From positions 434,001-498,000 of the forward strand of contig CAWGFG010000006.1 of NCBI GenBank assembly GCA_963821815.1: a DNA stretch of 64,000 nucleotides, given 5' to 3'. A program made the position numbers and the translations under genes. Positions 28,487 to 37,027 of the stretch are shown one piece after another (positions within the stretch are counted from its first letter, which is position 1; each line of letters begins with the position of its first letter). The notes beneath the pieces were generated by a model, which saw nothing but the letters and a program-made list of their open reading frames with translations, had not been told where the DNA came from and did no database searches. The stretch is from JASGTU01 sp963821815. Lineage in GTDB: Bacteria; Chloroflexota; Anaerolineae; Caldilineales; Caldilineaceae.

Positions 28487-28495
28487 TGTTATACT
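28487..28495 (+). promoter_or_regulatory. Extended -10 promoter for the 610-aa gene
   Basis: TGTTATACT (28487-28495) matches the extended -10 consensus. A TTGAGC lies 22 nt upstream, too far for a normal -35. The leader to the ATG at 28607 would be about 105 nt. Confidence 0.4.
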
Positions 28496-28538
28496 AGGTG
28501 GAAGCTTATTTAAGGCGGAAGCTTTTTTAGGTGGAAGC
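28496..28538 (+). repeat. Threefold leader repeat, AGGYGGAAGC type
   Basis: Three copies: AGGTGGAAGCTTATTTA (28496-28512), AGGCGGAAGCTTTTTT (28513-28528) and AGGTGGAAGC (28529-28538). They begin right at the predicted transcription start, and each contains an AGG(T/C)GG that resembles a ribosome site without a start codon. Confidence 0.55.
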
Positions 28539-28606
28539 GCAGGATTATTTTATATGCTTGTTTGTTCAACGTCAGCAGATCGGAAACGTCAAGAGGTGAC
28601 GTCGCA

Positions 28607-30439
28607 ATGGATAGAACACCGCCAATTGCGTATAGTGAAGAAATAGAACTGTATGTTCGAACCTATTATTCGCTGTTACGCAGCAGCGCGCCAATTCGCG
28701 TTCGCAGTTTGGAGGAGACGCACGCGGCCATGGGTTCAAACCTGCATCAACAAGCGGACGATCCGGACATCGATGTTTCCGCCCTAGCCTACTGTGCGAT
28801 GCGCCTGCCGCTTTGCATCGCACAGACAAAGCTGATGGTCATGGGTCAGATGGAGGATGTTTTTCGCCGGTCTGGCTATGATGTGGAAAGATGGCAGCCG
28901 GTTAAGGCGCGCGCTCGCCGGCGCAAGATGTACTACGAAAAGAACACTCAGGTACTGGCAGCCTATATTGCCAGCGTGAGCGATATCGACGACCTTATCC
29001 CGTGTGTGACGACCTACCAGATTGAATGGAACAAGCTGCACTGGAAGCTCTCGTCACCTGAGCTGCAAGGACGCCTGCGTGAAGCTGCTGAACAGAGCCA
29101 TGATTACGTACCACTGCAACTGCTGGATGAACTTCGGGCGGCGCTTGATTTGTCGCCAAGTGACTTCAGCCGGTTTGAGCAAATTTGGCCCGGCGATCAA
29201 TTCATTAGCAACATGGCCAAGGCGGCTGAGTCGCAGTTTGATATCAGTGTAACGGTGCTTGGCAGCGGGCTCAGCGATTACCGCCGCAGCGTCCAACACT
29301 GGTGGGGTCGGATTGAGCGTGATTGCGCTGAGCTTCGGTTAACCGAACGTCCCGTTTACTTCGTCAGCAGTAATGCGCACAGCCTAGTCAACCTGTTGTC
29401 CGGCACCGTTTGGGACTTCAGAGAATCGCTTGTGGAATTCGTACGCGAGCATGATCCGGAGCATCTTTGGGCAGAATATGAAGCGCTGGATGAGGATAAC
29501 GCGGAACAGCTTGCCAACTGGCTCTACTATGTCTCGCGCCTCTATGCTAATAATTCTGATGTAGCATCCAAAATCAATAAGACGCAGCAGAAACGCGAGG
29601 AGAAAGCCGGCGTCACGCGCATCACCGATCCGCATTGTCTCGATGTCGAGGCGCAGGTCATTGAGATATCCAAGCTGCGGCGAAAGTGGCTTGACCCACG
29701 ATTGAACATATTTTCTGACGAGGAATGGGAGTTGCTCATGCAGAGCGACTCACTCATCTTTAATATCGACTATCCGTTGGGAATGGCGGCATATCATATC
29801 TTCACACAGGTTTCGACGGCCATTGACCGTCTGAAAGGCGTGTACGTGCTGGGCAAGGCGGCAACATTGAACGCACGCGTGGGTGATATGATGATCCCCA
29901 ATGTGGTCTACGATGAGCACTCGCGTAACAGCTACCTCTTCCGCAACTGCTTTACAGCGCAGGATGTTGCGCCGTTTCTGGAGCATGGCACTGTCTTCGA
30001 CAATCAGAAAGCGGTCACGGTCCGCGGCACTATTCTACAAAACCGCGAGTTCATGCACGTCTTCTATGAAGAGGGCTATACCGATATCGAAATGGAATCC
30101 GGTCCCTATTTGAGCGGTATGTATGAAGACATCTATCCGAAGCGCTATCCGGTTGACGAGATCGTGAACCTCTTCATCAACGCACCGTACGATATCGGCT
30201 TCATTCACTATGCCAGTGACACGCCGATCAGCCGTCGCAAAACACTGCTGAGTAAGAGTCTTAGCTATTTCGGCGTCGATGCGACCTATGCGGCGTCTGT
30301 CGCGGTGCTGCGTCGCATTCTATCTCAGGACTTGGCGAGACAGATGCGCAGGTTGGCAGCCGCTAACAATGAAGACCTGCTAAGCGAAGCTATCGCTGGC
30401 TATGAGAGCAATCGACGCGGCAAGCCGAGCGATGGATAA
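28607..30439 (+). CDS. 610-aa protein with nucleoside-phosphorylase-like C-terminal domain
   Basis: I do not know an experimentally named family; it resembles uncharacterised Chloroflexota proteins (possibly DUF6909). Residues 1-350 are mostly helical with a basic stretch RARRRKMYYEKN near 102-113. Residues 380-570 contain a pattern matching the PNP/UDP-phosphorylase and MTA/AMP nucleosidase superfamily: GKAATLNARVGDMMIP (416-431), the substrate-ribose motif IEMESGP (494-500) and ASDTP (536-540), where MTA nucleosidase has its catalytic Ser-Asp. That supports an N-glycosidase or phosphorylase activity, by inference. The ATG at 28607 is preceded by GAGGTG eight bases away; an upstream ATG at 28562 is rejected. 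Its stop overlaps the plsC start by 8 nt. Confidence 0.7.
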   Translation: MDRTPPIAYSEEIELYVRTYYSLLRSSAPIRVRSLEETHAAMGSNLHQQADDPDIDVSALAYCAMRLPLCIAQTKLMVMGQMEDVFRRSGYDVERWQPVKARARRRKMYYEKNTQVLAAYIASVSDIDDLIPCVTTYQIEWNKLHWKLSSPELQGRLREAAEQSHDYVPLQLLDELRAALDLSPSDFSRFEQIWPGDQFISNMAKAAESQFDISVTVLGSGLSDYRRSVQHWWGRIERDCAELRLTERPVYFVSSNAHSLVNLLSGTVWDFRESLVEFVREHDPEHLWAEYEALDEDNAEQLANWLYYVSRLYANNSDVASKINKTQQKREEKAGVTRITDPHCLDVEAQVIEISKLRRKWLDPRLNIFSDEEWELLMQSDSLIFNIDYPLGMAAYHIFTQVSTAIDRLKGVYVLGKAATLNARVGDMMIPNVVYDEHSRNSYLFRNCFTAQDVAPFLEHGTVFDNQKAVTVRGTILQNREFMHVFYEEGYTDIEMESGPYLSGMYEDIYPKRYPVDEIVNLFINAPYDIGFIHYASDTPISRRKTLLSKSLSYFGVDATYAASVAVLRRILSQDLARQMRRLAAANNEDLLSEAIAGYESNRRGKPSDG

Positions 30440-31175
30440 CCGGCAACCGCTGACCAAGTACGATAAAGAAGCAGGTCGAGGAGCTTGGCAGGACATGAAT
30501 CGCAATCCAAAGCTACGTTACCCGCATGATGCCACTTATACCTGGAAGGCGACATGGCTCTTCGGATGGATCGTTTATCCGTTGCTTCTGCAATATGTCA
30601 TCAGCGGAGAGAATAACATTCCGACGAAAGGCGCCGCTATCGTTGCCTGCAATCATAATTACGGGGCAGATTTCGTTCTTTTGGGCATTTCCAGCCCGCG
30701 GCAGATTCACTTCATGACCAAAGCAGAGGCATATCGTATGAGTCCTCTGCTTAATCGCTATCTTTATGGACTTGGTACATTTCCCGTTGAGCGCGACAAA
30801 CGTGATATCAGCGCAATTCGTAACGCTGTGAGGGTCTTGCGTGCTGGACGCCTGTTGGGCATGTTCCCAGAGGGCACCCGCAGCAAGACTGGCCAGCTAC
30901 AAGAGGCAAAATCGGGTACCGCGCGCATCGCCATTGCGGCTAGCGTGCCGGTTATTCCAACGGCGGTCGTTGGCTCGCAGCAGTTGTTCAAGGGTTTCTG
31001 GAAGCCGTCTGCTCGCCCGAAAGTTCATATCCGCTACGGCGAACCGATCACGTGGTCTAGCACAGAGAGCGATGAGGCGTCTTCCGTGGATTTCACGCGG
31101 CAGATCATGCATGAGATCGCCAGACTACTGCCTGCCGAAATGCGCGGAGTCTATCAGGATAATACTCTCGGCTAG
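30432..31175 (+). CDS. plsC: 1-acyl-sn-glycerol-3-phosphate acyltransferase (PlsC/LPLAT family)
   Basis: 247-residue membrane-associated acyltransferase of phospholipid synthesis, adding the second acyl chain to lysophosphatidate or a related acceptor. Motif I NHxxxxD is CNHNYGADFVLLG, motif II is GLGTFPVERDKRD, motif III is MFPEGTRSKTG, and motif IV is VPVIPTAVVG. A hydrophobic segment WLFGWIVYPLLLQYVI precedes the domain. The ATG at 30432 overlaps the upstream stop by 8 nt, implying translational coupling; an internal ATG at 30495 is also possible. The association with a phosphorylase-like gene is unexplained. Confidence 0.88.
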   Translation: MDNRQPLTKYDKEAGRGAWQDMNRNPKLRYPHDATYTWKATWLFGWIVYPLLLQYVISGENNIPTKGAAIVACNHNYGADFVLLGISSPRQIHFMTKAEAYRMSPLLNRYLYGLGTFPVERDKRDISAIRNAVRVLRAGRLLGMFPEGTRSKTGQLQEAKSGTARIAIAASVPVIPTAVVGSQQLFKGFWKPSARPKVHIRYGEPITWSSTESDEASSVDFTRQIMHEIARLLPAEMRGVYQDNTLG

Positions 31176-31223
31176 CGTCAATAGCGTACTAGAGTAGAAA
31201 ATCGATGAGTACATTCGTACGAA

Positions 31224-31250
31224 AAGGGCGGAGATCTAATCTCCGCCCTT
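31224..31250. terminator. Bidirectional terminator between plsC and korB
   Basis: AAGGGCGGAGAT (31224-31235) pairs perfectly with ATCTCCGCCCTT (31239-31250) around a 3-nt loop. On the minus strand it is followed by TTTTC, on the plus strand by CGTCTTC. Confidence 0.8.
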
Positions 31251-31281
31251 CGTCTTCAAAACCGTTGTTTGCGCTAGGATC

Positions 31282-32331
31282 CTAGAGCGAGTCCATCAGT
31301 GCTTCCAACGACTCCCGCGACGGCTGCAGTTTCTCTTTTGGCAATGAAACAAGTGGCGTGTCGACGATGTCCAAGAGGTCAACAAGGTCCGGCTCGTTTT
31401 CCTTAATATAGAAGAGACCGGTTAAGAAACGGCCTGATTCATCGGCCTCAGCCATCATTTGGTACGCACTCTTCTTGTCGGTCGGGTCGTAGTCCTCGCC
31501 CACTTTGCTCAGCACAATCCACGAGCCGTCGTGTAGCTGGACCTCCAACTCGCCGTCGTAGTCTTCAATCTCAATCTCTTCCATGCTCGGTATGAACTCG
31601 AGTTCCTGCAACGGTTCATTGTGCTTGCGCCCATAGTCATAGCTATGCGTGGAAGTCGGCTGGTTGTTGAAGGTCACACAGGGGCTGATGATGTCTAACA
31701 CTGCGATGCCGTGATGACTGATCGCAGCTTTCAACAGTGTCTCGAGTTGCTTGGCATCGCCCGCAAAACTGCGTGCCACGAACGTCGCACCAGCCAAGAT
31801 GGCTTCGAAACAGATATCCAACGGAGGCAATTCGTTGACGCCTGCGTACTTCAACTTCTGGCCCACGTCTGACGTGGCTGAGAACTGCCCTTTGGTGAGT
31901 CCGTAAACGCCGTTGTTTTCCACGATATAGACCATTGGAACGTTTCGGCGTGACGCATGCTTGAACTGGCCCAAGCCGATGGAACCCGTGTCGCCGTCGC
32001 CGCTGACGCCGATGGCGGTCAAGCTGCGATTGGCCACAACGGCTCCCGTAGCAAGGGATGGCATACGGCCATGGACGGAGTTGAACCCGTGCGACTGTCC
32101 TAGCCAATAGGCTGGAGATTTGCTGCTGCAGCCAATTCCAGAGAGCTTGATAATCTGCGACTGGTCCAGGCCTAGCTCCCAGGCTATATTGACAAGGCGA
32201 GCGCTAATGCTATTGTGCCCACAGCCCTTGCATAACGTACTGGGCTTGTCCCTGTACTCGCCTTTCTCCAGGCCGAGCATGTTGACCTTGGGTGCGCGAG
32301 CTGCTGCTTTAGGTCGTTTTGTAGCTACCAT
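31282..32331 (-). CDS. korB: 2-oxoacid:ferredoxin oxidoreductase subunit beta
   Basis: 349-residue thiamine pyrophosphate subunit. LCKGCGHNSI at 33-42 gives the start of the Fe-S ligand set, and GDGDTGSIGLGQFKHASRRN is the TPP/Mg-binding GDG...N motif. Together with KorA it converts 2-oxoglutarate (or another 2-oxoacid) and CoA to the acyl-CoA while reducing ferredoxin. The two-subunit form, with gamma fused to alpha, is typical of 2-oxoglutarate enzymes and links naturally to icd, whose product is 2-oxoglutarate. It begins about 75 nt after korA and ends at a bidirectional terminator. Confidence 0.92.
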   Translation of the reverse strand: MVATKRPKAAARAPKVNMLGLEKGEYRDKPSTLCKGCGHNSISARLVNIAWELGLDQSQIIKLSGIGCSSKSPAYWLGQSHGFNSVHGRMPSLATGAVVANRSLTAIGVSGDGDTGSIGLGQFKHASRRNVPMVYIVENNGVYGLTKGQFSATSDVGQKLKYAGVNELPPLDICFEAILAGATFVARSFAGDAKQLETLLKAAISHHGIAVLDIISPCVTFNNQPTSTHSYDYGRKHNEPLQELEFIPSMEEIEIEDYDGELEVQLHDGSWIVLSKVGEDYDPTDKKSAYQMMAEADESGRFLTGLFYIKENEPDLVDLLDIVDTPLVSLPKEKLQPSRESLEALMDSL

Positions 32332-32404
32332 TGCTCTATCCTTTATGAACAGATAATACGTGCGATGTTAACTGTGCGAATAGCATAAGTTCATCGCAGA
32401 CGCA

Positions 32405-34241
32405 TTATTCAGCTTCTTTCAAATGTCCGAGTATTTGTGACGAAATCCATCCTGCCGTGAGCGGCAGACCGTCGCACTTGGCAACTTTCACGAGCTTTGG
32501 CGCTTCGTGCGGAGACAAATTCGCCATGATCTTCTTCAACTGGCCCTCGAAATTGTTTTCGACAACAAACAGGATTTCGTGGTCCTTGATGAATTGCAGC
32601 GTGCTGTGTGTCGACGGCAGGGAACGAACTCGCAAGTAACTCGTCTTCACACCTTCGTCGAGCAGTTTCTGACGGGTCTCACGGATCGCTGGCTCATTGC
32701 TGCCAATGGATATGATTCCGATGGTTGCGCCATCGACTCGATCGATGACAGGCTTTGGTACACGGTCGCGTGCGGTCTCAAACTTACGTGCAATTCGCTC
32801 TAAGTTGCGCGACCAATCTTCCGGGCGTTCACTGTAGCCGGAGTACTCGTTGTGTCCGGTGCCAGCGCGAGAAATAGGCAGCCAACGGACTTCTGTTACC
32901 AGGCAGAGTGCGATAGGGGATGCCGTCACCGTCCATGTCCAGATAGCGTCCCCACTTGCCGCCCAACTCCTGGACTTCTTCGGCGTTCAATACCTTGCCG
33001 CGCTTGATCTCTTCGGGATACTCAAACCGGTCTGAAATCCAGTAATTCATGCCCAAATCCAGATCCGACAACACGAAGACCGGAGTTTGGAATTCTTCAG
33101 CCAGATCAAAGGCAGTCGAGGCGAATTCGAAACATTCTGCCGGCGAACTGGGGAAGAGCACAATGTGCTGTGTATCGCCGTGACTGAGGTAGTAGGCGGG
33201 CAGGATATCGCCCTGCGATGTCCGTGTCGGCAAACCCGTGCTGGGGCCAGTTCGTTGCACATCCCAGATAACGGCTGGTACTTCGGCAAAGAAGGCTAAG
33301 CCCACAAATTCGGCCATAAGACTAATGCCAGGACCGCTGGTGGCTGTCATGGCGCGTGCACCAGCCCAACCGGCTCCGATAACCATGCCGATGGAAGCCA
33401 GTTCGTCTTCGGCCTGAATAATGGCATAGGTGGCCTTGTCAGTCTCCGGATCCTTGCGCAGTTTCGGCGCATACGTATTTGCCGCGTCGACAATGCTGGA
33501 CGACGGCGTAATCGGGTACCACGAAATGAAACTCACGCCACCGTACAACGCACCCAGCGCAGCCGCCGTATTGCCGTCGATTAACAGTTTACCGTCGTTG
33601 AAACCTTCCATGCGGGTGACACGGTACGGTTGATCGTTATCCAGGTTTTCTTTGGCCCACTCGAACGAGCGCATGATCATGTCATAGTTGAGATTGACGG
33701 CTGATTCTTTGCCGTTAAAGCCCCAGGAAAGCGCCGACTTGATCTCGTCTAGTTCGATCTCCAGCAGGTAGGCAAGGACTCCAACGTAGACCATATTCGC
33801 AACATAGTCTCGCAGTTTCGGCGTTATTTCCGCCTCCTGCAAAAGATCCTTAACCGGCATGGCATAGTAGTGTACATCTTTGCGATGCGCAGCGATGGGC
33901 AACGCATCGTCGTAGAGAATGGTGCCGCCTTCCGCTACTTCCTGCATATCCTCTGCCACCGAAGCAGCATTCATGCATACAGCGACCTCGACGCCCTCTC
34001 GGCGACACAGATAACCGTCCGCACTCAATCGCACATCGTACCATGTCGGCAACCCCTGGATGTTACTAGGGAACAGGTTCTTGCCGTTCACAGGTATACC
34101 CATCTTGAACAGTGTTCGAATCAGCACATTGTTACTGGTTTGGCTGCCCGAACCGTTCGCCGTGGCGACTTTGATGTTAAAGTCGTTTGTAATTAGCGCT
34201 TCAGAGGCTGGTGACAACACCTGTTCCGCTGCAATGCTCAT
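32405..34241 (-). CDS. korA: 2-oxoacid:ferredoxin oxidoreductase subunit alpha (gamma-alpha fusion), frameshifted
   Basis: Gene of about 611 codons broken by one frameshift. The first frame (34241 to about 32865) holds the gamma domain (NGSGSQTSNNVLIRTLF) and the start of the alpha part (SFISWYPITPSSSI, TSGPGISLMAEFVGLA). It runs through YRTLPG and AAYFSR, then goes out of frame to a stop at 32829. The rest continues in another frame as GTGHNEYSGYSERPEDW and ends at 32405 with FVVENNFEGQLKKIM. Removing the A at 32864 restores AAYFSRGTGHNEYSGYS, which matches the family. Given how conserved both sides are, a sequencing insertion is the simplest explanation. The start has GGAGGGG upstream. Confidence 0.88.
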
Positions 34242-34359
34242 TTCTGCCCCTCCGAGATACTTTCCTCTAGTTTCCCTGAACCAATAGCGAGAGTAACAAA
34301 TTCTTTATTGCACATAAGCTTCGTTCATCATCTTTTCAATACCAAATGATTGCTCTCCG

Positions 34360-35064
34360 TTAAGCAGTGATCGATTCGTGATCCATGCCAACTTGGACAG
34401 CAATACCGCGACTCTTAATTAGATTCATATGTTCAACCAGCAGAAGCCGGCCTTCCTCAACCTCGTTGTTACAGATGGCGTCGACGATCCGCTCGTGGTA
34501 GTCCCATACTTCGTTCAGATAACCAATATCGGCGTAGGTATTTAGCTCGACTGCCTCATACGCATCCCAGTAGGCTTCGAGTAATCCGAGTACAAAGGGA
34601 TTGTCAAGTCGACTGAATATGGCTAGATGTAGTTGTCGATGTTCGGGATAGGGTATTTGGATGCGAGGGGGAGTCAGCTTCAGCTGGGCTGTTTGGACGA
34701 GTTTTTGCAGATGACGCTTGTCGGCATCGGTGAGTGCATCAACTGCGGCTTCCCAATAGACTGCTTCGAGATTCGTTCGAAGGTTGCTGAACTGCTTGAA
34801 GTGGCTGCGATCCAGACGCAGTGCGGTGAGCAAACTCAATTGGACAGGCGGTAGGAAGCTGTACTCTTTGCGAGTGATCCCGCGGCGTGGACTGGCCTCA
34901 ACAAGGCCTAGCATTCTTGTCATCTCGAGTTGTTCTCGAAGCTTTCCAACGCTGATTCCGATTTCATTGCTTAGCTCAACCAATGACGGAAGGCGCTCTC
35001 CAGGTTCGAAGCCCTCGTCTATGAGATAGCTAAGAAATTCGCAATTAAGGCATGACCATGCCAT
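34360..35064 (-). CDS. GntR-family transcriptional regulator, FCD type
   Basis: 234 residues. The N-terminal 60 form a winged helix-turn-helix (FEPGERLPSLVELSNEIGISVGKLREQL). Residues 75-225 are the all-helical FCD ligand-binding domain, with likely metal ligands in PEHRQLHLAIFSRLDNP, VWDYHERIVDAI and LLVEHMN. FCD regulators usually sense organic acids. Its own promoter carries a 17-bp perfect palindrome just after the -10 (35108-35124), arguing for autorepression. It lies 118 nt upstream of korA on the same strand, so it probably senses a carboxylate and may also control korAB or the cupin/amidohydrolase genes behind it. Confidence 0.85.
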   Translation of the reverse strand: MAWSCLNCEFLSYLIDEGFEPGERLPSLVELSNEIGISVGKLREQLEMTRMLGLVEASPRRGITRKEYSFLPPVQLSLLTALRLDRSHFKQFSNLRTNLEAVYWEAAVDALTDADKRHLQKLVQTAQLKLTPPRIQIPYPEHRQLHLAIFSRLDNPFVLGLLEAYWDAYEAVELNTYADIGYLNEVWDYHERIVDAICNNEVEEGRLLLVEHMNLIKSRGIAVQVGMDHESITA

Positions 35065-35107
35065 GGAGTAACAACCCTGCTTTTCGCCTAAATGCTATGA
35101 ATAATCA

Positions 35108-35124
35108 TAATAATCAGATTATTA
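35108..35124. promoter_or_regulatory. Operator-like palindrome on the GntR promoter
   Basis: TAATAATC-A-GATTATTA is a perfect 8-1-8 inverted repeat lying immediately downstream of the -10 element, covering the expected transcription start. Position and symmetry fit a dimeric GntR repressor site. Confidence 0.65.
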
Positions 35125-35126
35125 CG

Positions 35127-35156
35127 ATAATAACACGACCCCAGACAACGCGTCAA
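35127..35156 (-). promoter_or_regulatory. Promoter of the GntR-family regulator
   Basis: Read on the minus strand: TTGACG (35156-35151), an 18-nt spacer, TATTAT (35132-35127). The palindromic operator begins 2 nt further on. Confidence 0.6.
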
Positions 35157-35320
35157 AACCTCATTTGTGCCAGAAATCGGCTTCTATAGCAATCGTCTTC
35201 TTTAAATCTATCGTCCTACCAAATACTTTAGCGCGACGAGAACAGGAGTTCAGTAGGCAATCTGACTATTGCCGCGAGATCGGTTGCTGCGAAGGTAGAT
35301 TATTGCGAGTAGGGCGCTAC

Positions 35321-35650
35321 TTAGTGGCTGGGGAAGGGCGCGATGACAGTCAAAAAGGTAAGCAGATCGTCGTCCTCATTCACAACGCCATGGACTGTGC
35401 CCGCCGGCGCTAGGATTAGGTCGCCGGGTTCGCACACTTGACTGGAATCACCGACGGCGAAGCGTCCCTTACCCGCCAACACGAAGTAGAATTTATCCTG
35501 CTCGGGATGCTCGTGCAGTGGCTGGCTCTGACCCTTTATGAGCGAGTTGGATCCTACCAACATACGCTCATTCAAGTGGAATGTGTGCTTGTAGGGTTTA
35601 TCCGGCTGCGCCTTGGCATAGTCAAGCGGTCGAATGAAATATTCGCTCAT
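35321..35650 (-). CDS. Small cupin-domain protein
   Basis: 109-residue single-domain cupin. Motif 1 is HEHPEQDKFYFVLAGKG (two His and one Glu as metal ligands) and motif 2 is GDLILAPAGTVHGVVN with the fourth ligand His. Such proteins bind a metal and may act as isomerases, dioxygenases or sensors; the specific substrate cannot be told. The ATG at 35650 has GAGGAC six bases upstream. It follows the M20 amidohydrolase by 75 nt on the same strand. Confidence 0.82.
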   Translation of the reverse strand: MSEYFIRPLDYAKAQPDKPYKHTFHLNERMLVGSNSLIKGQSQPLHEHPEQDKFYFVLAGKGRFAVGDSSQVCEPGDLILAPAGTVHGVVNEDDDLLTFLTVIAPFPSH

Positions 35651-35725
35651 CAGTCGTCCTCTGTCGGATTCAACATGTGCTCCATGGCCAAGGGAAATGC
35701 CAACCTGTCCTATAGCCGCCCGATT

Positions 35726-36919
35726 TTACTTATTGAGATACTCGATGGCAGCTCCAGCCATCAATGCCGCGCTTGTCGGCATCACCCGTTCGTCAAAGTC
35801 AAAGGTCGCATTGTGATGCGGGCTGTGCCATTTCACGTCCGGATCGGACGCGCCGACCAGCACGTAGCAGCCCGGCACTCGATTCAGTATTTCCGACATG
35901 TCCTCGCTTACCATCATGGGCGTGATGCGAATGACATTGTCAGCGCCGACGACTTCCGCTCCGACAGTCCGCATGAGCGCGGCGCCTTCTTCCGAATTGA
36001 CCGTAGCCGGTCCACTAACAGGGAAAAGCAGTTCGTACGTAGCGCCCTGCGCGTCGCAAATACCCGCAGCAATCTCGTCCATTCTTGCGCGCACCAACTG
36101 GCTGACCTCGGCTTTGAAGGTGCGAATGGTGCCGCCTGCCTTGGCGCTGCCGGACACCGCATTGGCAACTTCGCCACTTTTTAAATAGCCGACCGTGAGT
36201 ACGGCGGTATCGGTCGGGTTCACCGAGCGGGATACGATGGTCTGCCAGGCGTTCACGATTTCACAGGCCACGATGGTAGCGTCGATCGTTTCGTGCGGAA
36301 CAGCGCCGTGCCCACCCTTACCAGTTACGGTCAGCTCGAACATGTCGACTGCCGCCCACAGCGGGCCAGCCTGCGCCACTACCTGATACAGCGGCAGCTG
36401 TGTCCACAGATGCATGGAAAACGAAGCGTCAGGTATCGGATCATCGAGGACGCCGTCCCGGATCATGGCCATGGCGCCGCCCAGGATCTCCTCGGCAGGC
36501 TGAAAGATAATTTTGACGCGCCCATTCAGCTGTTCCCTATGCTTTACGAGCAGGTCCGCTACGGCCAAACCGATAGTGGTGTGGCCATCGTGCCCGCAGG
36601 CGTGCATCACGTTTGGCGTTTGCGACCGGTAGTCCACATCATTCAGCTCATCAATGGGTAGTGCATCCATGTCGAACCGCAGCAATACCGTGCGCGCATC
36701 AGGCGGCAGGGTATCGCTTTCGATGATAGCCACGACGCCCGTCTTGCCCACGCCGGTCATCACTTCAAGTCCCAGGTTCTCTAAATGCTCCGCAACGATT
36801 CCTGCAGTGCGAATCTCTTGAAAGCTCAGTTCCGGGTGCTGATGGAAGTCACGCCGCCGCTCGACCATCTGCGGCATCATGGCTTCGGCTTCGCTGAGAA
36901 GTTGCAGGATCAGTTCCAT
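35726..36919 (-). CDS. M20-family amidohydrolase (N-acyl amino acid/IAA-conjugate hydrolase type)
   Basis: 397-residue zinc-dependent peptidase/amidase of subfamily M20D. Metal-site motifs are HACGHDGHTT, the Glu pair in FQPAEEILGGA, and His in SPHHNATFDFDE; the dimerisation (lid) domain starts near VDMFELTVTGKGGHGAVPHE. SEDMS replaces the more usual SEDFS, a mild change. Members cleave N-acyl amino acids, hippurate or auxin conjugates to the free amino acid. The start has GAGGA upstream, and the cupin gene lies just downstream. Confidence 0.88.
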   Translation of the reverse strand: MELILQLLSEAEAMMPQMVERRRDFHQHPELSFQEIRTAGIVAEHLENLGLEVMTGVGKTGVVAIIESDTLPPDARTVLLRFDMDALPIDELNDVDYRSQTPNVMHACGHDGHTTIGLAVADLLVKHREQLNGRVKIIFQPAEEILGGAMAMIRDGVLDDPIPDASFSMHLWTQLPLYQVVAQAGPLWAAVDMFELTVTGKGGHGAVPHETIDATIVACEIVNAWQTIVSRSVNPTDTAVLTVGYLKSGEVANAVSGSAKAGGTIRTFKAEVSQLVRARMDEIAAGICDAQGATYELLFPVSGPATVNSEEGAALMRTVGAEVVGADNVIRITPMMVSEDMSEILNRVPGCYVLVGASDPDVKWHSPHHNATFDFDERVMPTSAALMAGAAIEYLNK

Positions 36920-37027
36920 GTGTGCACCAGTCCTCGTTGAAACTTGAGTAGTCTAGAATGTTCTTCGTTTGCTGTGTAATTGAGTTGCTCAGCCGGCGGC
37001 TACGGTAATATATTGGCGTGCTAGTTG

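Larger units (their letters stand above)
28131..28606. other. Divergent intergenic region between amt and the 610-aa gene
   Basis: 476 bases without a gene. It carries an extended -10 promoter for the plus-strand gene (28487-28495), a threefold short repeat directly after it (28496-28538), and a GGAAGG-CGG-CCTTCC hairpin (28471-28485). No clear amt promoter was identified. Confidence 0.4.

Noticed and set aside
35438..36184. Long plus-strand open frame (248 codons) across the cupin and amidohydrolase genes
   Set aside because: Antisense to two clearly conserved genes, with no family features and no ribosome site.
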